DNA from: Bdellovibrionota bacterium
Lineage (GTDB): Bacteria > Bdellovibrionota_C > UBA2361 > JAFLCA01
NCBI GenBank assembly: GCA_030584005.1
Contig: CP129486.1
Coordinates: 809,556 to 873,555, forward strand
Direction of reading: 5' to 3'
Length of the DNA stretch: 64,000 nucleotides
The stretch's first letter is position 1. Every line of letters starts with the position of its first letter. The notes beneath the pieces are model-generated. The model was not told the origin of the DNA. It was given only the letters and a program-made list of their open reading frames with translations, and searched no databases. Of this stretch, positions 43,534 through 52,733 are shown in pieces. The position numbers and the translations under genes are program-made.

Positions 43534-44697
43534 TCAAACGACCATCGCCTGTTCAATATCCGCCTTGAGGTCATCCAACGCCTCCAATCCCACCGAGAAG
43601 CGCACCGTCCCCGGAGTAATCCCACTTTGTGCGAATTCTGCGGGGGTCAGATCGCCCCCGTAGAACATCTTGGCCGGTGCGGCCAGCGAGTCAACGCTGC
43701 CAAAGCTCCCTGTCACTTTGAAGATGTGCAGGCGATCAAGGAAGCTCTTCATTTCTCTTTCTTCATAGGCCAGATGCGCACATACCATTGTGCCGAATTC
43801 TTGCATCTGTCTCTTGGCAAGGGCGTGCTGAGGGTGCGAGGGTAGGCCGGGGTATCGAACACCCGCCACTCCTGGCCGCCCTTCCAGCCACTGGGCCAGT
43901 TCGAGGGCCGCGCTTGCTTGAGCGCGATACCTCAGGAAATAGCTCTTCAGTCCTCGCAGCATCAAGGAAGCCACCAGCGGTTCAAGCGCTGCGCCAAAGT
44001 TCACATAGTAAGGAACCAACCTGTCAATCAGCGCTTGCGATCCGAGTATCGCTCCACCCGATACGTCGCCCATGCCGGTGGCATACTTGGTCAGGCTATG
44101 CAGATACAAATCAACGGGCACCTTACGATGCTGATGAAATCCGGCCATCGTATTGTCAAGCACCACGGTCGCCCCGTGAGCCTTACCCAGCGCGGCTATC
44201 CTCTCGATGTCCACAACGTCCAGGACCGGATTGGTGGGGCTCTCGAAAAAGATAAGCTTAGCCGGGCTGTCTCTCAGCAGCTTCTCCAGTGCTCCGTAGT
44301 CCCCCGCGCAGAGGAAGGTCGACTTGACGCCGAATTTCGAGAAGGCATGCCGCAGCACGCTTCGCGTAGGGCGGTAGGACTGAAGAAGCCCCACCACGTG
44401 GTCTCCCTGCGAGAGCAGGGCCTGAAACATGAATTGGATGGCGGCAATACCAGATCCAAAACAAAGACCGCATTCTGTCCCTTGTAATGCTGCCAGTTCA
44501 GATGCCAACTCAGAAACGGTGGGGTTCGCGACCCGCGAGTAGGTGAACCCCTCGCGAGATCCTCGGTACACCTTCTCAATTTCGCCCACTGAAGGAAGGG
44601 AGAACTTAACGCTTTGATATATCGGATACACGAGGGGCGGATTGTCGTGCGGGGGACTCTTAGTGTCGGGATGGATAGTCCTGGTTTCTTCCTTCAT
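43534..44697 (-). CDS. Trans-sulfuration family PLP-dependent enzyme
   Basis: A 387-residue aminotransferase-fold enzyme of the cystathionine gamma-synthase / beta-lyase / methionine gamma-lyase family. Seen are YSRVANPTV, GLCFGSGIAAI, FFESPTNPVLDVVDIERIA, DNTMAG and the PLP-Lys in SLTKYATGMGDVSGG; the C-terminus ends TVRFSVGLEALDDL. The residue before the PLP Lys (Thr) and the preserved Tyr/Arg pair (YSR) fit the family but do not fix the reaction. The MKEETRTIHP start at 44697 matches family length; a start 21 codons upstream is unlikely. It converges on the sugar operon, 43 bp away. Confidence 0.88.
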   Translation of the reverse strand: MKEETRTIHPDTKSPPHDNPPLVYPIYQSVKFSLPSVGEIEKVYRGSREGFTYSRVANPTVSELASELAALQGTECGLCFGSGIAAIQFMFQALLSQGDHVVGLLQSYRPTRSVLRHAFSKFGVKSTFLCAGDYGALEKLLRDSPAKLIFFESPTNPVLDVVDIERIAALGKAHGATVVLDNTMAGFHQHRKVPVDLYLHSLTKYATGMGDVSGGAILGSQALIDRLVPYYVNFGAALEPLVASLMLRGLKSYFLRYRAQASAALELAQWLEGRPGVAGVRYPGLPSHPQHALAKRQMQEFGTMVCAHLAYEEREMKSFLDRLHIFKVTGSFGSVDSLAAPAKMFYGGDLTPAEFAQSGITPGTVRFSVGLEALDDLKADIEQAMVV

Positions 44698-44829
44698 GTT
44701 GGAATCCGGGAGGGTTGATGATGCCACTGATAGTCTGGGGCAAGCATTAGGTTCCAGCAACAGGTATGTGGTGTTGACCCAAGCGGAATGCGGTTTCTCC
44801 AGTCCTGCTCATGCATTACACTCTCTCCG

Positions 44830-45318
44830 ATGCTACACCGCGCCCTCTCTCCCTCGCACTTGCTTTCGACCTGGGACAGACTGTCCGTTCTCCCTATGGG
44901 CAGCTGGATCTTTTCAAAGGCTCTCGGGTTCTTTATTCCGTACAGTGGCTCGCTGGGAGCCAAAGTGCTTCAATATCAACCAGGCTATGCCCTCGTTGAG
45001 CTTAAAGAGAGAAGAAGGATCCGCAACCATCTCGGCTCAATCCACGCCGCCGCATTAATGAACCTTGCCGAACTTGCCAGCGGGTTGGCCCTTCACAGCA
45101 AGCTGCCTCGCGGAATGCGGGGGATCGTGACCACCTTCGAGGTGCGGTATCTGAAGAAAGCGCGCGGAGCGATCTGCGCTGAAAGTATTTTTAAAGATGC
45201 CATCCCGCTCAACGAATCATCACAACAGATATCAGCAACGATACGCGACGCAGACGGCGCTATCGTAGTTGAAGCAACCGCCACATGGCTGGTTCGTCCA
45301 CCTCCTTCAAGCTCATGA
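44830..45318 (+). CDS. DUF4442 hotdog-fold protein (thioesterase-like)
   Basis: A protein of about 162 residues with a thioesterase-like hotdog fold. After PMGSWIFSKALGFFIPYSGSLGAKVL come RRRIRNHLGSIHAAALMNLAELASGLAL, the central helix of the DUF4442/PaaI-like group (N-H-x-x-x-I-H), and the strand FEVRYLKKARG. The start is uncertain: ATG 44830 gives normal length, 44788 adds 14 residues. It overlaps the nitronate monooxygenase start by four bases. A CoA- or ACP-thioester substrate is likely. Confidence 0.75.
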   Translation: MLHRALSPSHLLSTWDRLSVLPMGSWIFSKALGFFIPYSGSLGAKVLQYQPGYALVELKERRRIRNHLGSIHAAALMNLAELASGLALHSKLPRGMRGIVTTFEVRYLKKARGAICAESIFKDAIPLNESSQQISATIRDADGAIVVEATATWLVRPPPSSS

Positions 45319-46292
45319 CACTTACCCATCAGCTCGGCATCACCTATCCAATACTATGTGGGGCCATGTATCCCTGCAGCAACCCCGAACTAGTGGCTGC
45401 CGTGTCTCGTTGCGGAGGGCTTGGGATAGTGCAGCCTCTCTCCCTCGTGTACGTGCATGGCTATGAGTTTCGAGCCGGACTGCATTACATTCGTTCCCTC
45501 ACCGCGAACCCAATCGGAATGAATGTCATTGTTGAGAAGAACTCGCGCCTGTATGAGTCACGTATGCGGGGCTGGGTCGATATCGCCCTAGATGAAGGTG
45601 TGCGTTTCTTTGTTACCGCGCTCGGAAAGCCGGACTGGGTAGTCGAGAAGGCGCATGCGAAAGGAGCGCTCGTCTTTCACGACGTGACCCATCGGCAGTG
45701 GGCACTACGCGCACTGGAATGCGGGGTGGACGGCTTCATCTGTGTGAACAACAGGGCGGGAGGCCATGCCGGTACCCTCTCAATGCGGGAGCTTTACGAG
45801 TCCCTCTGTACGCTCGGTAAACCGCTGATTGCGGCCGGCGGAATCAGTACCCGCACCGATGTTATGGAGGCGCTTGCGCTTGGCTATGCGGCCGTACAGC
45901 TTGGAACACGCTTCGTGGCCAGCATCGAGTGCACGGCTCCGCCCGAGTACAAACAAGCGATCGTAGAGGCGGGGGAAGGCGACATTGTGACGACAGAGCG
46001 CGTTACCGGTGTGCCGCTCTCAGTGATACGAACACCCTATGTCGCGAAGGTGGGAACGACCGTCGGCCCGCTAAGCCGCTTCCTCTTTCGCTATCGAAGG
46101 ACGAGGCATCTGCTCAGATTCCTCTACAATGTGCGCTCAGTGATGGCGTTCAAGCGTTCAATGCACTCAGGGATGAGCACGAAAGACTACTATCAAGCAG
46201 GCAAGAGCGTGAGCGGCATCGACCGAATTCTAAGCGTTGAGGACATTTTCTCTCAACTGACCTCTGAGCCCCCCTCTTCTCTGGCGGGATAA
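45315..46292 (+). CDS. Nitronate monooxygenase / 2-nitropropane dioxygenase family flavoprotein
   Basis: A 325-residue FMN protein with a TIM barrel. The opening TYPILCGAMYPCSNPELVAAVSRCGGLGIV and the segments NNRAGGHAGTL and IAAGGISTRTDVMEALALGYAAVQLGTRF (FMN phosphate loop) are family marks. Members oxidise nitronates or act as enoyl reductases in polyketide and fatty-acid pathways; coupling with a hotdog gene makes a fatty-acyl role plausible (inference). The start at 45315 overlaps the DUF4442 stop. Confidence 0.88.
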   Translation: MTLTHQLGITYPILCGAMYPCSNPELVAAVSRCGGLGIVQPLSLVYVHGYEFRAGLHYIRSLTANPIGMNVIVEKNSRLYESRMRGWVDIALDEGVRFFVTALGKPDWVVEKAHAKGALVFHDVTHRQWALRALECGVDGFICVNNRAGGHAGTLSMRELYESLCTLGKPLIAAGGISTRTDVMEALALGYAAVQLGTRFVASIECTAPPEYKQAIVEAGEGDIVTTERVTGVPLSVIRTPYVAKVGTTVGPLSRFLFRYRRTRHLLRFLYNVRSVMAFKRSMHSGMSTKDYYQAGKSVSGIDRILSVEDIFSQLTSEPPSSLAG

Positions 46293-46343
46293 GGTGAAGG
46301 ATGCTACTGAGTTAGTGCTCGACAAAACACGCAGGTACCTCTT

Positions 46344-46853
46344 ATGACGTTCTTCCTTCGAATCATGATCGCTGCGATCTCGCTGTGCTCACTTGCTCCA
46401 TCTATTTCCCAAGCAGCGGACCCCCAGCTCCCAATTCCGCCCCTAAAGACCAAGGATATTAAGGTGGTACTGCACACCAATACGACCAGTGAGAAGGGGG
46501 GCATCAACAAGGCCGTTTACTATGTGCGCTACCTGCTTGATCACTATAAACGCCTTGGCATACCCGCTACGGAGATATCAATGAGCGTGGTGTTTTACGG
46601 TGATGGGGTATTAGCTCTGTTTAAGGACGAGACGCTACTCGCCCGGATGCCAAAAAAGGGGCAGGGGAATCGCAGCCTCGCGGTGCTCAAAGAGCTTATG
46701 GCCGCCGGGGTCAGCATAGAAGCGTGTAGCGAGACAATGCAGCTCAGAAAAATGAACCCGTCTGATCTCCTTGAGGGCGTGAAGACCGTTGCAGGCTCCT
46801 ACGTTCGAGTAGTGGACTTGCAGCTGCAAGGATATGCCTATCTTAAGATGTAG
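46344..46853 (+). CDS. Exported DsrE/DsrF-like protein
   Basis: A 169-residue protein with a clear signal peptide (about 1-23, MIAAISLCSLAPSISQAAD). The mature part DIKVVLHTNTTSEKGGINKAVYYVRYLLDHY, then SVVFYGDGVLALF, then ELMAAGVSIEACSETMQ, matches periplasmic DsrE-like proteins; the single Cys in EACSETM corresponds to the site used in sulfur transfer by DsrE. Its partner is not obvious here. It starts 51 bp after the nitronate monooxygenase and precedes a GNAT gene by 11 bp. Confidence 0.75.
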   Translation: MTFFLRIMIAAISLCSLAPSISQAADPQLPIPPLKTKDIKVVLHTNTTSEKGGINKAVYYVRYLLDHYKRLGIPATEISMSVVFYGDGVLALFKDETLLARMPKKGQGNRSLAVLKELMAAGVSIEACSETMQLRKMNPSDLLEGVKTVAGSYVRVVDLQLQGYAYLKM

Positions 46854-46864
46854 CAACGAGCCGC

Positions 46865-47305
46865 ATGGACCAGCTATCGATTCGTGAGATTCTCTTCGAC
46901 AGCTCAGAGTACAAGGAGGCCCTGAAGCTCCGTTATCAGGTGCTCCGCGCCCCGCTCGGACTCGAATTCTCAGCCGAGGAGATGGCTAAGGAACCTGTGT
47001 GCCTTCACTTTGCTGCGTTACAAGCCGGCCAAGTCGTTGGCTGCCTCTTACTCATGCCCCTCGATAGTTCACGGGTTAAGATGCGTCAGGTGGCTGTGTC
47101 ACCCACATTGCAGCGTGCAGGGGTGGGAAAGGCTCTCGTTATATCTGCTGAAACCGCCGCGCAGCAGCGGGGCTTTAGAGAGATTGTTCTGCATGCGCGG
47201 GACACCGCTGTTGGCTTCTATGATCGACTTGGCTATGAACGAGTAGGGGAGCTGTTTCTAGAAAACACTATTCCGCACCTTCTGATGCGAAAGAGCCTGC
47301 CATGA
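46865..47305 (+). CDS. GNAT-family N-acetyltransferase
   Basis: A 146-residue acetyltransferase. The acetyl-CoA loop is LQRAGVGKALVISAE after MRQVAVSP, and GFYDRLGYERVGELF is the C-terminal Tyr motif. The N-terminus (EALKLRYQVLRAPLG) resembles the ElaA/PhnO-like subgroup. The substrate is unknown. The stop overlaps the start of the oxidase gene (ATGA). Confidence 0.88.
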   Translation: MDQLSIREILFDSSEYKEALKLRYQVLRAPLGLEFSAEEMAKEPVCLHFAALQAGQVVGCLLLMPLDSSRVKMRQVAVSPTLQRAGVGKALVISAETAAQQRGFREIVLHARDTAVGFYDRLGYERVGELFLENTIPHLLMRKSLP

Positions 47306-48507
47306 ACCACCCTACGATCCCTGCATTCGACACGGCAATCATCGGAGCGGGTGTCATCGGACTGGCAATCTGCCGGGAAATTCTGAAACGAGATCCCGCG
47401 CGAAAGGTCCTGATCATTGATAAAGAATCACACGAAGCGTTTCATGCATCAGGAAGAAACAGCGGGGTGCTCCACGCAGGCTTTTACTATAAGGCGGGAT
47501 CGCTGAAGGCCCGTTTTTGCGTGCGCGGCAACCGCGCACTGCGCGAGTACTGCTTCGAGCGGGGGCTGCGGATAAATGAGTGCGGTAAACTAGTGGTGGC
47601 AACGGTGCCGGCTCATGTCCAACAGCTGAACGAGCTTCATAAGCGGGGGCTTGAGAACGGTGCGGAGGTCTCTCTCATCACGGAGGCGGAGGCTGCAAAG
47701 ATTGATCCAAATGCTCGCACCATCGACAAGGCGCTCTTCTCCCCGCGCACCGCCACCGTCAATCCGAAGGATGTGTGTGCGGCACTTCTAAGTGAGTGTA
47801 GGAGCAGAGGCGCCACCGTTCGATTCGAGCATGCTTTTCGAAGCTACGCCGGCAACACGCTCACCACCTCTCGAGAACCCTTCCGGGCGGCACAACTGAT
47901 AAACTGCGCGGGTTTGTATGCCGATGCCATCGCGCATTCACAGGGGGTAGGCCGGCGCTACACGGTGGTACCCTTTAAGGGGCTCTATCTTAAGTACTCA
48001 GGCAGCAGCGATGCCATCCGCACCAACATTTACCCAGTGCCCGATCTCCGGCTCCCCTTCCTGGGGGTGCATTTTACGAAAACGGTCGACGGGCAGATCA
48101 AGATCGGACCGACTGCAATTCCAGCCTTCTGGAGAGAGAGCTATCAGGGGTTTTCTCGCTTTCGACCCCACGAGGTACCGGCTATTTTGTGGCAAGAGCT
48201 CAAGCTCTTTCTTTCAAATCGGTCCGGTTTTCGCACCCTGGCACTTGAAGAGATCAGGAAGTACTGGAAGCCCTATCTCGTGCGGCTCGCCCAGCAGCTC
48301 GTCCACCAGATAGATGCCTCCGAATTCCGCGAGTACACCGCGCCTGGAATTCGGGCTCAACTTGTTGACCGTGTAAATGGCGAATTGGTGCAGGATTTTT
48401 TGATCGAGGGTAGTCGGGAGAATCTCCATATATTAAACGCCGTCTCTCCCGGACTAACCTGCTGCTTTCCTTTCGCAGAGTATCTATGCGAGAACTATCA
48501 GCTGTAA
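47302..48507 (+). CDS. lhgO: L-2-hydroxyglutarate oxidase
   Basis: A 401-residue FAD enzyme oxidising L-2-hydroxyglutarate to 2-oxoglutarate, usually feeding electrons to quinones. The DAO fold starts AIIGAGVIGLAICREIL, followed by SGRNSGVLHAGFYYKAGSLKARFCVRG, which is highly typical of LhgO (formerly YgaF). PFKGLYLKYSG and FLGVHFTKTVDGQIKIGPTAIPAF are conserved substrate-domain segments; the C-terminus has APGIRAQLVD and LHILNAVSPGLTCCFPF. Translation is coupled to the GNAT gene. Confidence 0.92.
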   Translation: MNHPTIPAFDTAIIGAGVIGLAICREILKRDPARKVLIIDKESHEAFHASGRNSGVLHAGFYYKAGSLKARFCVRGNRALREYCFERGLRINECGKLVVATVPAHVQQLNELHKRGLENGAEVSLITEAEAAKIDPNARTIDKALFSPRTATVNPKDVCAALLSECRSRGATVRFEHAFRSYAGNTLTTSREPFRAAQLINCAGLYADAIAHSQGVGRRYTVVPFKGLYLKYSGSSDAIRTNIYPVPDLRLPFLGVHFTKTVDGQIKIGPTAIPAFWRESYQGFSRFRPHEVPAILWQELKLFLSNRSGFRTLALEEIRKYWKPYLVRLAQQLVHQIDASEFREYTAPGIRAQLVDRVNGELVQDFLIEGSRENLHILNAVSPGLTCCFPFAEYLCENYQL

Positions 48508-48633
48508 TGAAGCGCGGTGAGCCAGCGCAACAGTTTGTGTAATGTTCAGGCTGAATAGCTTTTATGTGCATAGCATAAACCAGCTCTGCTAAGATGAGAG
48601 TCACTGTAGCATTCTACCGGATACATAATTCAT

Positions 48634-49212
48634 TTGGCACTCTCACTTGTTCTTGCAACCTCCGGTCTTTTCGTTATCGCCGTTCTCGCGGCTGTGCTGC
48701 TTCGCGCCTTGCCCCAGGTTCCTGCGTTGCATTTGTGGCCTCATTATTTCGCACTAAGAAGCCGCTCTCGACAGTTACTGTCGATGCGAAGTCCCTCCTT
48801 CCCAGCGACCAAGCTCTCTGTGGAATTCTTAAAGGAACTTTTCTACCTTCGACCGCACCCCTCGTCCCCGGGTCTGGTCAGCGCAATTACCAATCACCAC
48901 TTAAGCGTGCTCGGTGTACTCGCAAAGAAGCTCAATGCAACGGAGAGTAATATAACGGTGGTGCGCGTAGTTGAAGCGCTGCTGCAGGATAGAGGCCAGC
49001 TTCACCGAGCGCTCCTCGAGCTGGAGGAGCAGGTGGCCGCCCTGCGTAAAGAACCCTCTAACAAGGATTGGGCATTACGGGAGTTCGACCGCAAGCGGAG
49101 TGCTCTTGACGAAAAGCTGCGTGGAAACATGCGAAACATCGAGATCAAACTGCAGGAGATCGTCACAGCCCTTACCCGAAGCGATGAAGCGGAAACGGCC
49201 TACCTGCACTGA
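48634..49212 (+). CDS. Hypothetical membrane-anchored coiled-coil protein
   Basis: A 192-residue protein I do not recognise. An N-terminal transmembrane helix (about 2-25, ALSLVLATSGLFVIAVLAAVLL) is followed by a basic stretch and, from about 75 to 185, helices with heptad-like Leu/Glu/Lys pattern (HRALLELEEQVAALRK, DEKLRGNMRNIEIKLQEIV). The start is a TTG; no in-frame ATG precedes the hydrophobic helix, and the frame is closed upstream by TAG at 48607-48609. The shape suggests a small inner-membrane scaffold protein. Confidence 0.55.
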   Translation: MALSLVLATSGLFVIAVLAAVLLRALPQVPALHLWPHYFALRSRSRQLLSMRSPSFPATKLSVEFLKELFYLRPHPSSPGLVSAITNHHLSVLGVLAKKLNATESNITVVRVVEALLQDRGQLHRALLELEEQVAALRKEPSNKDWALREFDRKRSALDEKLRGNMRNIEIKLQEIVTALTRSDEAETAYLH

Positions 49213-49225
49213 GTCGCTACCTCTT

Positions 49226-49371
49226 CTAGGGATAGGCTGAATACGCTCAGCGTATCCCATCTCTAGAAGCTATTTTTTAAATAGCTTCTAGCGCGCCTCA
49301 AGCTACGCCGGGGGCTCAATGAGACTTGGAGCGATTTCATAACTGCCCAAGGATGGCATCTATAAAATCAC
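49226..49371. repeat. Composite intergenic palindromic repeat, site C
   Basis: 49226-49259 is a CTAGGGATA..CGTATCCC palindrome; 49263-49291 is the 29-bp CTAGAAGCTATTT..AAATAGCTTCTAG palindrome, identical to site B. Then a GC-rich spacer (CAAGCTACGCCGGGGGC) leads to a degenerate palindrome 49328-49371 beginning GGAGCGATTT, which matches the reverse complement of the first palindrome in site A. It fills the whole gap to the rluA-like stop. Confidence 0.9.
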
Positions 49372-50139
49372 TTATGGAGTGGACGAAATGGTCTGCCGCA
49401 ACGCCAGCTCTCGCACATCGCGCGCATAGTGCGGAAGTTCAGCCTGCACCTGCGTCCATTTACCGGCAGGAAGTCGAAATGCAACCTGCTCTGCGTGCAA
49501 AAAGAAGGGGGGCACCTCCTCCGCAGCAAACACGTTTCGAAGAGCCGTGGTGCTGCCATATAAGACATCGCCGACTAGGGGATGCTCGATTAGAGCTGCG
49601 TGGGCACGTACCTGATGCCGTCTTGCCACGGACGCACTTACCCGCACCACCGAGCATCCCTTCCAATTCCCGAGCGGAGAAAACACCGTCTCTCCTTCAA
49701 GCGCCCGTACCCCCTTGGGTTTGCGTTCCCAGCAGCTCACCTTGCGAGAGCCACGGTGGCGCGGTCCTAAAAAGGATCTCACGGTTCTGGGCATTGAGAG
49801 CGTTCCTTCAAGCACCGCCAGGTAGCATTTTTGAATCTGCCCGCACTTGAGCTCTTCCCTTAAGTACCTCCATGTTGCTTGGTCTTTGGCTGCAATGATT
49901 ACTCCGCTTGTTTCATAATCGAGTCTTTGGATTAGCCCCGCCTCTCCGGTCCTCCCACCTACTCCTTTGAGGCTAGGAAAATAGCGCTCAAGCGCTTTGG
50001 CCAGCGATTCGTTGCTGTCTGCCTGGGATACTGAGTGCAGGCATGCCGGTTTATCGAGAACCAGCACCGCACTGTCCTCGTACAGTATCTGCAACTTCCG
50101 CCGTTTGGCGGGGACGGGTGAAGAATCTCTAGAGCTCAT
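49372..50139 (-). CDS. RluA-family pseudouridine synthase
   Basis: A 255-residue RNA pseudouridine synthase. The catalytic Asp is in IQRLDYETSGVIIAAKD (R-L-D-x-x-T-S-G). The first motif is LQILYEDSAVLVLDKPACLHSV; the C-terminal motif RRHQVRAHAALIEHPLVGDVLYG (R-x-x-Q-I-R-x-H) is complete. There is no S4 domain, so it resembles RluA or TruC more than RluC/D; the target position is not known. It overlaps the biotin carboxylase stop by four bases. Confidence 0.9.
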   Translation of the reverse strand: MSSRDSSPVPAKRRKLQILYEDSAVLVLDKPACLHSVSQADSNESLAKALERYFPSLKGVGGRTGEAGLIQRLDYETSGVIIAAKDQATWRYLREELKCGQIQKCYLAVLEGTLSMPRTVRSFLGPRHRGSRKVSCWERKPKGVRALEGETVFSPLGNWKGCSVVRVSASVARRHQVRAHAALIEHPLVGDVLYGSTTALRNVFAAEEVPPFFLHAEQVAFRLPAGKWTQVQAELPHYARDVRELALRQTISSTP

Positions 50140-51779
50140 TCAAGATCTGGGAATAATGCGGCGACCGATTGAGTGTTTAGGACCTCTTCGACTAAGCAGC
50201 GAATCGCGGTATGCCGCCCATTGGAAACCCGCCTATTCTTTGGTGCAGCGAACAATCCGGACTTATGAACCGGAGTTGCCACAAAAAGCCCATCTGATCG
50301 GTGAAGCAATCTAATCGAAATGCGTTCATCTCTCTCATATGACAGCCACTCCACGTGAGCGGCGCCTTGGGGGGCTGAAACAAATGCCGCGTCCTTCACG
50401 AATGAGGCTTCTAATTCCCTTAGGGATGCTGGGCCAAATTCTTTGCCTATGGAGTCAATCGAAAGGGGGGCAGAGCGGAAGGCTGATAACCTTACAAGCC
50501 AACGATGGAAGTCGCGGGTCGAAGGAATGCTGCCTATGGTGGTTGAGTCCAGGGCCTCTTCACTGCGGCGAATGCATTCCTGGCGCGAGCTCGCAGTGAC
50601 AATAAGTTTTCCAATCATGGCATCATAGTGCAGTGATATGGTGTCGCCTGCGCTATATCCGATATCGGAGCGGATATACGAAGTCTCAGGGAATGAGAGG
50701 GAATCTATTTTCCCTACGGCGGGAGCAAAATCTCGAGCTGGATCCTCCGCGTACATGCGGTACTCGATGGCATGGCCGGTAAAATTAATCTTAGCTTGCG
50801 GCAGGGGCAAAGGTTCTCCCTGGGCCACTCGCAGCTGCCATTCGATAAGATCGAGCCCCGTAACGGATTCTGTTACGGGGTGTTCAACCTGGATCCTCGT
50901 ATTCATTTCAAGAAAGTAAAACTGATCTCCGCTTACCAAAAACTCGGCGGTACCGGCGTTGTAATAGTGAGCAGCTTTGGCCACTGCAATGGCCGCTTGA
51001 TGCAAAGCCTCGCGAAGCGAGGGGCGCAAATTCGGCGCCGGTGCTTCTTCAACAAGCTTCTGGTTGCGTCGCTGCGTTGAGCAGTCCCTGGTCCCCAAAT
51101 GCACCACATTTCCATGGGTGTCGCCAAAGATCTGTACCTCGACATGACGTGGCTGCTGGATGAACTTTTCGAAAAACACCGTTTCGTCCGCGAAGAACTT
51201 TTTCGCTTCGGCATGGGCCCGCGGGAGCATCTCTCGAAACTCATGGGCCGAGTAAGCAACGCGCATGCCCCTTCCTCCACCCCCTGCGGCAGCCTTAATC
51301 AACACCGGGAACCCGATCTCCTCGGCCATTGCTATCAACGTCTCGTCGTCACACGGGGTGGTGACCCCAGGTGTTGTCGGAACTCCGGCCTTACGGGCCA
51401 GCTCCCGCGCGGAGATCTTATTGCCTAATTGAGCTATACTTTTAGAGGAAGGACCAACAAAACATAGCCCCGCCTTCTCAATGGCGGCAGCAAACGACGC
51501 ATTCTCTGACAAAAACCCGTACCCTGGATGTACTGCATCAGCCCCCACCGTTTGGGCGGCCCGTACGATTGCCTCGATATTAAGGTAAGAGAGCGCTGCG
51601 GGGGGTGGGCCCACCACTATCTTCTCGTTGCTTTCCCTAGCAAAAAGGGTTTCGGTATCCGCTTCTGAGAGCAGCTGCACCGTCTGGACCCCCATACGTT
51701 CAGCCGTGCGTCGAATTCTGCGTGCGATCTCCCCGCGGTTTGCAATAAGAAGCTTCCTGATCCTATGATGTCTGGTCAT
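50136..51779 (-). CDS. Biotin carboxylase subunit of an acyl-CoA carboxylase
   Basis: A 547-residue biotin carboxylase (ATP + HCO3- + biotin to carboxybiotin). Seen are LIANRGEIARRIRRTAERMGV, HPGYGFLSENASFA, the Gly-rich lid AAAGGGGRGMR, GTRDCSTQRRNQKLVEEAPAP, EMNTRIQVEHPVTESVTGLDLIEWQ and RMYAEDP. After the core (about 450) are some 100 residues unrelated to a BCCP; no biotin-attachment MKM motif is present, so biotin carrier and carboxyltransferase must be encoded elsewhere. It fits accC or the AccA/PccA-like alpha chain lacking BCCP. Confidence 0.9.
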   Translation of the reverse strand: MTRHHRIRKLLIANRGEIARRIRRTAERMGVQTVQLLSEADTETLFARESNEKIVVGPPPAALSYLNIEAIVRAAQTVGADAVHPGYGFLSENASFAAAIEKAGLCFVGPSSKSIAQLGNKISARELARKAGVPTTPGVTTPCDDETLIAMAEEIGFPVLIKAAAGGGGRGMRVAYSAHEFREMLPRAHAEAKKFFADETVFFEKFIQQPRHVEVQIFGDTHGNVVHLGTRDCSTQRRNQKLVEEAPAPNLRPSLREALHQAAIAVAKAAHYYNAGTAEFLVSGDQFYFLEMNTRIQVEHPVTESVTGLDLIEWQLRVAQGEPLPLPQAKINFTGHAIEYRMYAEDPARDFAPAVGKIDSLSFPETSYIRSDIGYSAGDTISLHYDAMIGKLIVTASSRQECIRRSEEALDSTTIGSIPSTRDFHRWLVRLSAFRSAPLSIDSIGKEFGPASLRELEASFVKDAAFVSAPQGAAHVEWLSYERDERISIRLLHRSDGLFVATPVHKSGLFAAPKNRRVSNGRHTAIRCLVEEVLNTQSVAALFPDLE

Positions 51780-51791
51780 TATTTAGTGCCC

Positions 51792-52733
51792 ATGAACTCA
51801 ACTAGTCACCATCGTGTAATTATTCTGGGATCCGGCCCTGCGGGACTCACCGCCGCTGTGTATACCGCGCGTGCCAATCTTAAACCATTAATAATACATG
51901 GCCCACTCCCGGGCGGTCAGCTCACCACTACCACGGATGTAGAGAATTATCCTGGATTTCCAGATGGCATAATGGGCCCCGACCTAATGCAGCAGATGGA
52001 GCAGCAGGCCAAACGCTTTGGTGCTGAAACCGTAGTTGATACGGTAACCTCTGTAGAGCTGAAGAATCGCCCCTTTACCCTCCATTCCGCAGGTAAATCC
52101 TGGAGCTGTGACGCATTAATTATCTCCACTGGAGCTTCTCCGCGCTATCTGGGTATCCCAGGCGAAAAGGAGCTCTTAGGATATGGAGTGTCAACCTGCG
52201 CTACCTGTGATGGCGCGTTTTTTCGCAACAAACGCATCATGGTGGTAGGCGGCGGGGACTCGGCCTGCGAAGAAGCGAATTTCCTGACTCGATTTGGAGA
52301 GCGGGTGTTTCTGGTGCATCGCAGGGACGAGCTGCGGGCCTCCAAGATTATGCAGGAGCGCACGCTCAAGAATCCCAAGATTGAAGCTGTATGGAACTCG
52401 ATTCCCGTACAAATTTTGGGAACTCAGACCAGCGGGGTGACGGCGGTAACTTTAAAAGATACCAAGAGCGGAGCTACAAGAGAGTTCCCTGTTGATGCTG
52501 TCTTCGTCGCGATAGGCCACACCCCAAACTCGTCGCTATTTAAAGGGGTTCTGCCTATGGACAGTAATGGTTACCTTACCCCAGCCCCTAACTCTACTCG
52601 TATGCCGGTTGAGGGGGTCTTTGCCTGCGGCGATGTCCAGGACCATGTCTTTCGTCAGGCTGTCACCGCAGCAGGGACCGGTTGCATGGCAGCAATAGAA
52701 GCTGAGCGCTGGCTTGAAGCGAAAGGGCTCTAA
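51792..52733 (+). CDS. trxB: Thioredoxin reductase
   Basis: A 313-residue FAD/NADPH enzyme that reduces thioredoxin. The FAD motif is ILGSGPAGLTAAVYTARANL, GGQLTTTTDVENYPGFP is conserved, the redox pair is Cys136-Ala-Thr-Cys139 in YGVSTCATCDGAFF, the NADPH motif is VVGGGDSACEEANFL and the end motif is GVFACGDVQDHVFRQAVTAAGTG. The ATG at 51792 is preferred; a start at 51765 would overlap the divergent biotin carboxylase start (51779). Only 12 bp separate the two divergent start codons. Confidence 0.96.
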   Translation: MNSTSHHRVIILGSGPAGLTAAVYTARANLKPLIIHGPLPGGQLTTTTDVENYPGFPDGIMGPDLMQQMEQQAKRFGAETVVDTVTSVELKNRPFTLHSAGKSWSCDALIISTGASPRYLGIPGEKELLGYGVSTCATCDGAFFRNKRIMVVGGGDSACEEANFLTRFGERVFLVHRRDELRASKIMQERTLKNPKIEAVWNSIPVQILGTQTSGVTAVTLKDTKSGATREFPVDAVFVAIGHTPNSSLFKGVLPMDSNGYLTPAPNSTRMPVEGVFACGDVQDHVFRQAVTAAGTGCMAAIEAERWLEAKGL

